From Gammaproteobacteria bacterium (GTDB taxonomy: Bacteria > Pseudomonadota > Gammaproteobacteria > Steroidobacterales > GCA-2729495), in contig SHZI01000016.1 in the NCBI GenBank assembly GCA_009692345.1, positions 1 through 35,391 on the forward strand: a DNA stretch of 35,391 bases, written 5' to 3'. Of this stretch, positions 21,814 through 30,549 are shown one piece after another (within the stretch, counting starts at the first letter, position 1; each line of letters opens with the position of its first letter). The translations under genes and the position numbers were made by a program. The notes beneath the pieces were generated by a model that was not told the DNA's origin, did not search any database, and saw nothing but the letters and a program-made list of their open reading frames with translations.

Positions 21814-22647
21814 TCAACCCGGCAGACCCAGCACGTCGCGAAGCGAGTACAGACCGGCTGGTTTGCCCTGCAGCCAGCCTGCTGCCCGCAACGCGCCCCG
21901 GGCAAACAGTGCCCGGTCAGTGGCCCGGTGCGTAAGCTCAAGAAGCTCCTCGGCGCCCGCCAGCGTCACGGTGTGGTCGCCCACGATTGCGCCACCCCGA
22001 AGGGAGGAAAAGCCGATCGCTTCCGGCGTCCTGGCCGTGGTGGCCAGGCCTGACCTTGAGAGGACAGCAACATCGGCCAGCTGCTGCCCGCGGACGAGAG
22101 CCACGGCCTCGCCAAGCTGGAGAGCGGTCCCGGACGGGGAATCCTTCTTTTCCCGGTGGTGCGCCTCAGTAATCTCCACGTCAAACCCGGTACCGAGCAG
22201 CATTGCGGCCTGGCGCGCCAACTCGGTCAGAACCGTGACACCCAGACTCATGTTCCGGGCGTAAATGACGGGCACGCGACGCGCAGCCGCCTGCAAGGCG
22301 CCCAACTCAGCGGCGCCGAGTCCGGTAGTCCCGACAACCAGCGCATGGCCACCCGCTGCGCAGGCCGCTGCGTGCCCCGGGGTGGCAGCCGGCGCGGTGA
22401 AATCGATGGCCACCTCGCAGCCGGGAGCCGAGCCCGGTCCAGCGCCCTTCAGTGCGGTGGCAAGGTTGTCGGTGGCCAATACCCCCAGGGGTTCAAGGCC
22501 GGCCATCTGGCCAGCATCACGGCCAACCGCCGGATCGCCTGGCTCCACGAGAGCACCCACCAGCTGGTGCTCACCACCCGCAACAATCAGCCGGATCAGG
22601 GCGGTCCCCATCCGCCCGCCCGCTCCGAGTACCGTTATCCGCGCCAT
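21814..22647 (-). CDS. dapB: 4-hydroxy-tetrahydrodipicolinate reductase
   Basis: ITVLGAGGRMGTALIRLI, EITEAHHREKKDSPSGTALQLGEA. Confidence 0.97.
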   Translation of the reverse strand: MARITVLGAGGRMGTALIRLIVAGGEHQLVGALVEPGDPAVGRDAGQMAGLEPLGVLATDNLATALKGAGPGSAPGCEVAIDFTAPAATPGHAAACAAGGHALVVGTTGLGAAELGALQAAARRVPVIYARNMSLGVTVLTELARQAAMLLGTGFDVEITEAHHREKKDSPSGTALQLGEAVALVRGQQLADVAVLSRSGLATTARTPEAIGFSSLRGGAIVGDHTVTLAGAEELLELTHRATDRALFARGALRAAGWLQGKPAGLYSLRDVLGLPG

Positions 22648-22671
22648 TGATCACCAACCCTCAGCGCCCGG

Positions 22672-23811
22672 TCAGGGCGTCATCTTTTCAAAGAACTGGC
22701 GAACCCCGTCCAGCCAGGATTGACTGCGGGGACGATGCCGGTCACCTCCGGCGAGCAGCGCTTCGTTAAACGCCTCCAGCAGGCGCTTCTGCTCGGTCGT
22801 CAGATTGACGGGCGTTTCCACCTCAACCCGGCAGTAGAGGTCTCCCGGGCCGTTCCCACGGACAGGCCTCACGCCCTTGCCCCGCAACCGGAACACCCGG
22901 CCTGACTGGGTCTCGGCGGGAATCTTGAGGGTTACTTCGCCGTCCAGGGTTGGGACCTGCACCACCCCGCCGAGAGCGGCGAGGACGAAGTTCACGGGTA
23001 TGCCGCAGGACAGGTCCGCCCCATCCCGTTCGAAGAGTTCATGGGGCTGGGTCCGGATCTCGACGTAGAGATCCCCGGGCGGCCCGCCGTTCTGACCCGG
23101 CTCGCCCTCACCGGTGAGCCGGATCCGATCGCCAGTGTCCACGCCGGCCGGCACCTTGACCGCGAGAGTCTTGTTCTTCTGGACACGGCCACGCCCCTGG
23201 CATCCGCCACAGGGCTGGTCAATCTGCTGACCAGCGCCGCGGCAGGTCGGACAGGTCTGCTGGACAGAAAAGAATCCCTGGGCCATCCGGACCTGACCTG
23301 CGCCTTCACAGGTCTTGCAGGTCACCGGTTTGCTGCCCGGCTTGGCACCGGAGCCCTTGCAGGCCTCGCAGTTCATCTGGGTGGGCAACGTCAGGTTGAT
23401 CGTGTCCCCGAAGACGGCCTGCTCCAGAGTCAGGGCCAGCTCGTAGCGCAGATCGGCGCCGCGGAACACCGTGGATCGGCCCCGGCGACCGCCGCCAAAG
23501 ATGTCGCCGAAGACATCACCAAAGATGTCCCCAAAAGCGTCTCCCGGGTTCATCCCGGGACCCCTCCGTCCACCACCGCCGGCGGCCTCGAGACCAGCGT
23601 GCCCGTGGCGATCGTAGACGCCGCGCTTCTGCGCGTCGGAGAGCACCTCGTAGGCCTCCTTGGCTTCCTTGAAGGCAAGCTCGGCCTTGGGATCGTCCGG
23701 ATTGCGATCCGGGTGATGCTTCATGGCCAGACGGCGATACGCCTTCTTGATGTCAACATCGGGCGCCTCGCGACTGAGGCCAAGGACTTCGTAGTAGTCA
23801 CGTTTCGTCAT
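22672..23811 (-). CDS. dnaJ: Chaperone protein DnaJ (start ATG 23811, [11 protein letters not shown])
   Basis: J domain with HHPDRNPDD; four CxxCxGxG-type zinc motifs ([42 protein letters not shown]). Confidence 0.98.
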   Translation of the reverse strand: MTKRDYYEVLGLSREAPDVDIKKAYRRLAMKHHPDRNPDDPKAELAFKEAKEAYEVLSDAQKRGVYDRHGHAGLEAAGGGGRRGPGMNPGDAFGDIFGDVFGDIFGGGRRGRSTVFRGADLRYELALTLEQAVFGDTINLTLPTQMNCEACKGSGAKPGSKPVTCKTCEGAGQVRMAQGFFSVQQTCPTCRGAGQQIDQPCGGCQGRGRVQKNKTLAVKVPAGVDTGDRIRLTGEGEPGQNGGPPGDLYVEIRTQPHELFERDGADLSCGIPVNFVLAALGGVVQVPTLDGEVTLKIPAETQSGRVFRLRGKGVRPVRGNGPGDLYCRVEVETPVNLTTEQKRLLEAFNEALLAGGDRHRPRSQSWLDGVRQFFEKMTP

Positions 23812-23829
23812 AGGGGTAACCAATGCAAT

Positions 23830-23858
23830 GACGGCCCGGTGTACTGCACCGGGCCGTC
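23830..23858 (-). repeat. Perfect 12-bp inverted repeat / hairpin between dnaK and dnaJ
   Basis: GACGGCCCGGTG-TACTG-CACCGGGCCGTC; not followed by a T-tract on the minus strand. Confidence 0.9.
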
Positions 23859-23918
23859 GGCCTTACGGAAAGTGACGTGGTCTTCCAGGCTTACTGGGCC
23901 AGCTCCTGCGCAAGGACT

Positions 23919-25901
23919 TCAGCCCGTACCGGAGCGTCCGCCCTTGCCATCCTTGACCTCTTCGAACTCCGCATCCACGACACTGTCGTCGCTGCCACCA
24001 GCCTGGCCGCCACTCTGGCCGCCACTCTGGCCGCCACTCTGGCCGCCACCAGGACCACCCGCCGCGCCCCCAGAGGCCGCCTGCTCCTGCTCGAAAGCCT
24101 TCTGTGCGAGGGTAGCGGAAGCTTCCGCCAGCGCCTTGCTCTTGAGCTCAATCTTGGCCTTGTCGTCGCCCTTGATCGCGTCCTTCAAGTCCGAGAGAGC
24201 CGACTCGATCCGGCCACGCTCGGCAGCCTCGACCTTGTCGCCCAGGTCCCGCAGGGTACGTTCGGTGCTGTGCACCAGCCCGTCGGCCTGATTGCGGGCC
24301 TCCACGAGTTCGCGAAACTGCCGGTCCTCCTCGGCATGGGTTTCTGCCTCACCGACCATGCGCTTGATCTCGTCTTCGGCCAGGCCGCTGGACGCCTTGA
24401 TGACGATCTTCTGCTCCTTGCCTGTCGACTTTTCCTTGGCCGACACGTTCAGGATGCCGTTGGCATCGATATCAAAGGTGACCTCAACCTGGGGCATGCC
24501 CCGCGGTGCCGGCGGCAACTCTGCCAGGTCAAAGCGGCCCAGTGACTTGTTGTGGCGCGCCTGGTCCCGCTCACCCTGGAGCACGTGGATCGTCACGGCT
24601 GTCTGGTTGTCATCGGCGGTTGAGAACGTCTGATTGGCCCGGGTGGGAATCGTGGTGTTCTTCTCGATGAGCTTGGTCATCACGCCACCAAGCGTTTCGA
24701 TACCCAGCGACAGCGGGGTAATGTCGAGCAGGAGTACGTCCTTCACCTGCCCGGAGAGCACGCCCGCCTGGATCGCGGCACCCACAGCCACGGCCTCGTC
24801 CGGGTTCACGTCTTTCCGCGGCTCCTTGCCAAAGAAGTTGCGCACCGCTTCCTGGACCTTCGGCATGCGCGTCTGGCCACCGACGAGAATGACGTCGTCG
24901 ATATCGCCCACCTTGAGGCCGGCGTCGCTGACGGCGGTCCGGGACGGGCCGATGGTCCGCTCAATCAGGTCCTCCACCAGGGACTCGAGCTTGGCCCGGG
25001 TCAGGCGGATATTCAGGTGCTTCGGGCCGCTTGCATCTGCCGTGATGTAGGGCAGATTGACCTCCGTCTGCTGCTGGGCGGAGAGCTCAAGCTTGGACTT
25101 CTCTCCCGCTTCCCGCAGGCGCTGCATGGCGAGGGGGTCGCGACGGATGTCGATGCCGCTCTCCTTCAGGAACTCACCAGCCAGGTACTCCACGATCCGC
25201 ATGTCGAAGTCTTCGCCGCCCAGGAACGTGTCGCCATTGGTGGCCAGTACCTCGAACTGGTGCTCACCATCGATTTCCGCAATTTCGATGATCGAAATGT
25301 CGAAGGTGCCGCCGCCGAGGTCGTACACGGCGATCTTGCGGTCACCCCGCTGCTTGTCCATGCCGTAGGCCAGCGCGGCCGCCGTCGGCTCGTTGATAAT
25401 CCGCTTGACCTCGAGGCCGGCAATCCGCCCGGCGTCCTTGGTGGCCTGCCGCTGCGAGTCGTTGAAGTAGGCAGGTACCGTGATCACCGCTTCGGTGACC
25501 GGCTCGCCCAGATAGTCCTCGGCGGTCTTCTTCATCTTCATGAGAACGCGCGCGGAGATCTCCGGGGGGGCCATCTTCTTGCCACTGACCTCAACCCAGG
25601 CATCGCCGTTATCCGCAGCGGCGATCTTGTAGGGGACCATCCCGATATCACGCTGGACGACTTCGTCCTTGAACTTGCGGCCAATCAGGCGCTTCACGGC
25701 GAACAGGGTGTTCGCCGGGTTGGTCACGGACTGCCGCTTGGCCGACTGGCCCACCAGCACCTCGTCGTCCTTGGTGAAGGCCACGACTGACGGGGTGGTG
25801 CGATCACCCTCGCTGTTCTCGATGACCTTGGGCTTGCCACCCTCCATGATCGCCACGCAGGAATTCGTGGTTCCGAGGTCAATGCCAATGATCTTGCTCA
25901 T
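23919..25901 (-). CDS. dnaK: Chaperone protein DnaK (Hsp70; start ATG 25901, [10 protein letters not shown])
   Basis: [47 protein letters not shown]. Confidence 0.98.
   Translation of the reverse strand: MSKIIGIDLGTTNSCVAIMEGGKPKVIENSEGDRTTPSVVAFTKDDEVLVGQSAKRQSVTNPANTLFAVKRLIGRKFKDEVVQRDIGMVPYKIAAADNGDAWVEVSGKKMAPPEISARVLMKMKKTAEDYLGEPVTEAVITVPAYFNDSQRQATKDAGRIAGLEVKRIINEPTAAALAYGMDKQRGDRKIAVYDLGGGTFDISIIEIAEIDGEHQFEVLATNGDTFLGGEDFDMRIVEYLAGEFLKESGIDIRRDPLAMQRLREAGEKSKLELSAQQQTEVNLPYITADASGPKHLNIRLTRAKLESLVEDLIERTIGPSRTAVSDAGLKVGDIDDVILVGGQTRMPKVQEAVRNFFGKEPRKDVNPDEAVAVGAAIQAGVLSGQVKDVLLLDITPLSLGIETLGGVMTKLIEKNTTIPTRANQTFSTADDNQTAVTIHVLQGERDQARHNKSLGRFDLAELPPAPRGMPQVEVTFDIDANGILNVSAKEKSTGKEQKIVIKASSGLAEDEIKRMVGEAETHAEEDRQFRELVEARNQADGLVHSTERTLRDLGDKVEAAERGRIESALSDLKDAIKGDDKAKIELKSKALAEASATLAQKAFEQEQAASGGAAGGPGGGQSGGQSGGQSGGQAGGSDDSVVDAEFEEVKDGKGGRSGTG
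24003..24050 (-). repeat. 12-bp tandem repeat (4 units) in the dnaK 3' end encoding GGQS repeats
   Basis: CTGGCCGCCACT x4 (last unit CTGGCCGCCACC). Confidence 0.9.
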
Positions 25902-25957
25902 GCGTCGCTCCATCCGCTGGTTAGGTCGCTAGTCGGGTTAGTGTCCACTGCAGACCA

Positions 25958-25985
25958 CAATGGGCCCGGCCGGACCGGTTTCAAG
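25958..25985 (-). promoter_or_regulatory. Sigma32 (RpoH)-like promoter upstream of dnaK
   Basis: Minus strand CTTGAAA (25985-25979) - 13 nt - GCCCATTG (25965-25958); consensus CTTGAAA / CCCCATNT. Confidence 0.7.
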
Positions 25986-26021
25986 GGCAATCAGGAGACC
26001 CGGGCCTCCCGATTACAGGTA

Positions 26022-26594
26022 TCAATTCACGTCCGGCAGTGTTTCCCCGCCGGTCAGGGTCGCGCCCGAGGCCACTGGCTCGCCGGCCACGATAACCCGC
26101 GCGGGCCTCAGGAGCCGGTCACCGAGCCGATAGCCCTTCTGCAGGACGACCAGGACCGAGCCGGGCACGGTCGTTGCCGAGGGCTGCATGCTCATGGCCT
26201 CGTGCAACTGGGGGTCGAAGGGGTGGCCCACCGGGTCGACGATCTCGATACCAAACTTGTCGAAGGCGCCACGCAGCAGGCGCAGCGTTGCCTGTTTCCC
26301 AGCGAGGAGGCTGTCTGCGGAAGCCGTCCCGGCATTTTCCAGGCCCATTTCCAGGGTGTCCACAATGCCAAGCAGCTCACCGGCCAGCTTCTCTACGCCG
26401 GAACGACGGGCGGCGTCGAGGTCCCGGGCAGACCGCTTGCGCACATTGTCGAGTTCAGCCACGGCCCGCAGGTAGCGGTTCCAGTTTTCCGCCCCGGTGG
26501 CCTCAGCCTTCTCCAGTGCCTCGCGCAGCTCGGCCACCGGATCCTCGGCGGCCGCATCCCGGTGTTCAGGATCCGGGTGTTCAGCATCTGACAT
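26022..26594 (-). CDS. grpE: Nucleotide exchange factor GrpE
   Basis: RYLRAVAELDNVRKRSARDL, VDPVGHPFDPQLHEAMSMQPS, VLQKGYRLGDRLLRPARVIVA. Confidence 0.96.
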   Translation of the reverse strand: MSDAEHPDPEHRDAAAEDPVAELREALEKAEATGAENWNRYLRAVAELDNVRKRSARDLDAARRSGVEKLAGELLGIVDTLEMGLENAGTASADSLLAGKQATLRLLRGAFDKFGIEIVDPVGHPFDPQLHEAMSMQPSATTVPGSVLVVLQKGYRLGDRLLRPARVIVAGEPVASGATLTGGETLPDVN

Positions 26595-26663
26595 GGGCAG
26601 GCTCCTTCTGGACGGGCTCTCTGGACGGACCTAACAAGGCAGGCCCTCGGCCGCCAGTGCCGA

Positions 26664-26691
26664 CAATGGGGGTCAGGAACCGGAATTCAAG
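26664..26691 (-). promoter_or_regulatory. Sigma32 (RpoH)-like promoter upstream of grpE, overlapping the hrcA 3' end
   Basis: Minus strand CTTGAAT (26691-26685) - 13 nt - CCCCATTG (26671-26664). Confidence 0.7.
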
Positions 26692-27773
26692 TCCGGCCGC
26701 AGACCAAAATCCGGGCCCACATTCAGATCCGAGTTAAGGGCTGCCCCAAGCAGCCGGGCGGTCACCTGAACAATCGGAATAACCCGCTCGTAGGCCATCC
26801 GGGTCGGGCCAATGACCCCGAGGACGCCGACGATCTGGTCCCCGACAGTATACGGGGCCGTGACGATGGTGCAGTCATCGAGAATCCGGTAGCCGGACTC
26901 CTCGCCGATGAAGATCTGGACGCCCTGGGCAGCGACGCTTCGGTCCAGCAGGGTCAGTATCTCCCGCTGCTCGCCAAAAGCCTCGAAGAGCTGCCGGATC
27001 TTCTCGACGTCCGAAAGCTCCTGAAAATTCATCAGTTTTGTCTCACCGGAAAGCACATAGCCCGCGCTCTCCGTGCCTGCCTTAGGGGCATGCCCGGCGA
27101 TGGAGTCCAGCATGAGGCGGTTCATGTACTCCCGGGTGCCGTCCAGGTTGGCCCGGAGCCGGGTCCTGACTTCGGACAGATCCCGGCCCGTAAACTGCTC
27201 ATTGAGATAATTCGCCGCCCGGCGCAGCTCCTCTTCGGTGTAGTCCCGGTCCATGTCCAGAATGCGGTTCTGCACTTCTGCATCGTTGACCACCAGGATG
27301 GCGAGGACGCGCCGGCCCGACAGGGGCAGAAACTCGATATGGCGCAAAGTGGCCTTCTGCTGGCGGGGAATGGTAACCACGCCTGCCAGACTGGTCAGGG
27401 CGGAGAGGGCCGAAGAAGCGGCGGAAGCAATGGCCTTGGCATCCCCCCGAAACCGGTCCTCGAGCTGCCCCTGCAGGCGGATGACATCCGGCTCTGCCAT
27501 GGGCTGGAGCCGGACGAGCGTATCCACAAAAAAGCGGTACCCTTTGGCAGTGGGGATCCGGCCGGCACTAGTGTGGGGCGCGGCGATGAACCCGAGGTCC
27601 TCGAGATCAGCCATGACATTGCGAATAGTGGCCGGGCTCAGATCCAGGCCGGCGGTCAGCGACAGGGTCCGGGAGCCGACGGGTTGCCCCTCCCGGATGT
27701 AGTGTTCGACGAGAATCCGGAGGACGTGCCGGGCACGCTCGGACGGCAGGTCGGAGGTGAGTTCAGTGCCCAT
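26673..27773 (-). CDS. hrcA: Heat-inducible transcription repressor HrcA (start likely ATG 27773, MGTELTSDLPSERARHVLRILVEHYI)
   Basis: REGQPVGSRTLSLTAGLDLSPATIRNVMADLEDLGFIAAPHTSAGRIPTAKGYRFFVD winged-helix region; next to grpE-dnaK-dnaJ. Confidence 0.96.
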   Translation of the reverse strand: MGTELTSDLPSERARHVLRILVEHYIREGQPVGSRTLSLTAGLDLSPATIRNVMADLEDLGFIAAPHTSAGRIPTAKGYRFFVDTLVRLQPMAEPDVIRLQGQLEDRFRGDAKAIASAASSALSALTSLAGVVTIPRQQKATLRHIEFLPLSGRRVLAILVVNDAEVQNRILDMDRDYTEEELRRAANYLNEQFTGRDLSEVRTRLRANLDGTREYMNRLMLDSIAGHAPKAGTESAGYVLSGETKLMNFQELSDVEKIRQLFEAFGEQREILTLLDRSVAAQGVQIFIGEESGYRILDDCTIVTAPYTVGDQIVGVLGVIGPTRMAYERVIPIVQVTARLLGAALNSDLNVGPDFGLRPDLNSGS

Positions 27774-27787
27774 GACTGCGGGGCACG

Positions 27788-27814
27788 CTAGCAATCGCCC
27801 ATGTAGAGTGTCAA
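27788..27814. promoter_or_regulatory. Degenerate CIRCE-like element in the hrcA/nadK divergent intergenic region
   Basis: CTAGCAATC-N9-GAGTGTCAA against CIRCE TTAGCACTC-N9-GAGTGCTAA: 14/18 arm matches with exact 9-nt spacer. Confidence 0.5.
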
Positions 27815-27835
27815 GGTCATGATAAGAATAGCGAA

Positions 27836-28789
27836 ATGAACAACAGATCCCGACAGAATCCCTTCACCAGAATTGCGCTCATGGGCAACCCGCAGGATCC
27901 CCGGGCCCTGGAAGCGCTGCGCATCCTGGCACCGCACCTCCTGCGCGCAGGCTGCAGCGTCAAGCTGAGCCGCTCGGTGCGTGCCCGCGGGGTGCCCGCC
28001 CGCGCGAAGCGTGTCGCCGATGACCGGCTCACCGTCGGCGTCGACCTGATCATCGCGATCGGTGGTGACGGGAGCATGCTCTATGCGGCGCGCCGGATCG
28101 CGGGCCGAAAGATTCCACTCCTGGGGATCAATCGCGGCCGCCTCGGCTTTCTGGCTGACGTGGGCCCGGAGCATATGCTGGCGCATATTGATCAGATCCT
28201 GGCCGGCCATTACGTCAGCGAGCAGCGCATGCTGCTCGTGGCGTCCATAGTAAAGAATGAAAAAGTGCTGGCGAGCGCTTTTGCCCTCAATGATGTGGTG
28301 GTCAAGCGGCACGATACCGGCCGCATGGTTGAGTACCAGACGTTTGTCGACGGCGGCTACGTGAACACCCACCTCGGCGATGGCTTCATCATCGCGACAC
28401 CGACGGGCTCAACCGCTTACGCCCTCAGTTGCGGCGGCCCCATCGTCGAACCCGGCCTCGACGCGCTGGTGCTCACGCCCATCTGCCCCCACACGCTCAG
28501 CGATCGGCCCCTCGTCATCCCTGGCAATCGCGTGGCCGAAGTCCGACTCCACGCCGCGCCGTCGCCCAACGCAAAACAGGCGGATCGGGCCGAGGTCACC
28601 TGCGACGGAGAACTGCTGGGCCGCCTGAGTCCCGGTTCGGCAGTCAGGGTCAGCGCCGCCCGGGAACGCATTGAACTGGTGCACCCGGTCGGCTACGACT
28701 ACTTCGATATCCTGCGCAGCAAGCTGCTCTGGGGCCGCGACACCCGGGACCACGGCGTGACCCCGGCGCGCCCCCGCGGTAAGGGCTAA
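27836..28789 (+). CDS. nadK: NAD kinase
   Basis: AIGGDGSMLYAARR, LLGINRGRLGFLADV, FIIATPTGSTAYALSCGGPIVEP. Confidence 0.96.
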   Translation: MNNRSRQNPFTRIALMGNPQDPRALEALRILAPHLLRAGCSVKLSRSVRARGVPARAKRVADDRLTVGVDLIIAIGGDGSMLYAARRIAGRKIPLLGINRGRLGFLADVGPEHMLAHIDQILAGHYVSEQRMLLVASIVKNEKVLASAFALNDVVVKRHDTGRMVEYQTFVDGGYVNTHLGDGFIIATPTGSTAYALSCGGPIVEPGLDALVLTPICPHTLSDRPLVIPGNRVAEVRLHAAPSPNAKQADRAEVTCDGELLGRLSPGSAVRVSAARERIELVHPVGYDYFDILRSKLLWGRDTRDHGVTPARPRGKG

Positions 28790-28800
28790 CCGCCTCCCGC

Positions 28801-30534
28801 ATGCTGACCCAGCTGCAGATCCGCGACCTTGCCGTCATCGAGGAAGTCACGGTGGACTTCGGCAGCGGCTTCACCGTCATGACCGGGGAAACCGGCGCCG
28901 GGAAATCCATCCTGATCGACGCGCTGGCACTGGCGGTGGGCGAACGTAGCGACGCCCAGGCCATCCGCGCCGGGGCCGCCCGGCTGGAGGTACTGGCAAC
29001 CTTTGAGCCCGGCAGCAGCAGTCCGGCGAACCGCTGGCTGCAGGACAACGACCTCGCCGACGAGGGCTCCGGCTGTCATCTGCGCCGCCTTGTCAGTGCC
29101 GATGGGCGCTCGAAAGCCTGGATCAATGGCCGTCCGGTGCCCATCCAGACGCTGCGGGAACTGGGTGCGACTCTCGTCGATATCTGCGGTCAGCAGGACT
29201 ATCAGTCGTTGCGCCACCGGTCAGCCCAGCGGGACGTGCTGGACGGACTCGCCGATCATGCCGAACTACTGGACCAGGTGCGGTCTGCCCACGCCGCCTG
29301 CATCACGGCTGAAGCTGCTCTGCAGGAACTTACTGCCAGCCAGCGGGACCGGGACAGCCGGCTCGAGTTGCTGACCTTTCAGCTGGGCGAACTGAATGTA
29401 CTCCAGCCTCGCCCGGGCGAGTTCGCCGGACTGGAACGGGAACACACTGCCCTCGCCCACCGGCTGCGTATCGGCGAGGCGCTGGACAGGGCGATCGCGC
29501 GCACCTATGACGACGAGGAGACCTCAGCCCAGGCCGCCATCGGTGCCGCACGCCGGGCACTGGGCGAGGTGCTGCGCTTCGATCCGGAACTGGAACACCC
29601 GTTGCGGGTCCTCGCGGAGGTCGAGGCCCAGATCGGCGAAGCCGTCGACCAGCTGCGCCAGCGCGTGGCACAACTGGACCAGGACCCGGGGCGGGAGACG
29701 GAAATCGCTGATCGGCTGGCAGCTCTGCGCGAATCGTCCCGCAAGCACCGCTGCACCACCGACGAGCTGCCCGCCCTGCGGGAGCGACTCCAGACCGAGT
29801 TGACCCAGCTCAGCGCCGGCGAAGTAACGGTGGAGAAGCTGGCAGCCGCTGCCCATGCGCAGCGCTCCACACTGCTCGCGCTGGCCACCCGGCTGACGGC
29901 CGGCCGGCGGGCCGCGGCCAGCTCACTGAGTGCTGCGGTGACAAAGAACATGGCGACTCTCGGCATGCCCGGCGGGCAGTTCGAGGTCCGTGTGGGACCC
30001 CTCGGCGACAGTGCCGTCACTGCCCAGGGCGCGGATGAGGTCGAGTTTCTGGTGACCACCAATGCCGGACAGCCGCCTGGGGCACTGAGCCGCGTGGCGT
30101 CCGGCGGCGAGTTATCCCGGCTGAATCTGGCCATTCAGGTGGTGGCAACGGCGACCCGTGGCGCACCCACGCTGGTGTTTGATGAAGTGGATGCCGGCGT
30201 TGGGGGTGCCGTTGCCGAGATCGTTGGCCGGCGTCTGCGCCAGCTGAGCAGCGGCCGCCAGGTGCTGTGCATCACGCACCTGCCCCAGGTGGCGACGCTG
30301 GCTGAACAGCAGGCTACCGTGAGCAAGGCCACCCGCGCCGGCAAGACCACCACCACGGTGCGCATGCTGACGAGCGCCGAGCGCGTGGAGGAAACGGCGC
30401 GCATGCTGGGTGGGGTGACGATCACGGAACAGGCGAGGGCGCATGCCGCGGAGATGCTGGCCCAGGGCCGGAGCGGCGACCTGGGCGACCGGAAGCCAGG
30501 CAAGACAAAGAGGCGCGCCGGTCGGTCCTCCTAA
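28801..30534 (+). CDS. recN: DNA repair protein RecN
   Basis: MLTQLQIRDLAVIEEVTVDFGSGFTVMTGETGAGKSILIDALALAVGER; LVFDEVDAGVGGAVAEIVG; CITHLPQVA. Confidence 0.97.
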   Translation: MLTQLQIRDLAVIEEVTVDFGSGFTVMTGETGAGKSILIDALALAVGERSDAQAIRAGAARLEVLATFEPGSSSPANRWLQDNDLADEGSGCHLRRLVSADGRSKAWINGRPVPIQTLRELGATLVDICGQQDYQSLRHRSAQRDVLDGLADHAELLDQVRSAHAACITAEAALQELTASQRDRDSRLELLTFQLGELNVLQPRPGEFAGLEREHTALAHRLRIGEALDRAIARTYDDEETSAQAAIGAARRALGEVLRFDPELEHPLRVLAEVEAQIGEAVDQLRQRVAQLDQDPGRETEIADRLAALRESSRKHRCTTDELPALRERLQTELTQLSAGEVTVEKLAAAAHAQRSTLLALATRLTAGRRAAASSLSAAVTKNMATLGMPGGQFEVRVGPLGDSAVTAQGADEVEFLVTTNAGQPPGALSRVASGGELSRLNLAIQVVATATRGAPTLVFDEVDAGVGGAVAEIVGRRLRQLSSGRQVLCITHLPQVATLAEQQATVSKATRAGKTTTTVRMLTSAERVEETARMLGGVTITEQARAHAAEMLAQGRSGDLGDRKPGKTKRRAGRSS

Positions 30535-30549
30535 ACAAGAGAGACACGA

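Noticed and set aside
27817-27838. Six-codon ORF ATG ATA AGA ATA GCG AAA TGA overlapping the nadK start
   Set aside because: Too short and without a well-spaced SD; likely chance.
27788-28372. 194-aa minus-strand ORF opposite nadK
   Set aside because: Shadow of NadK frame; overlaps the hrcA/nadK regulatory region.
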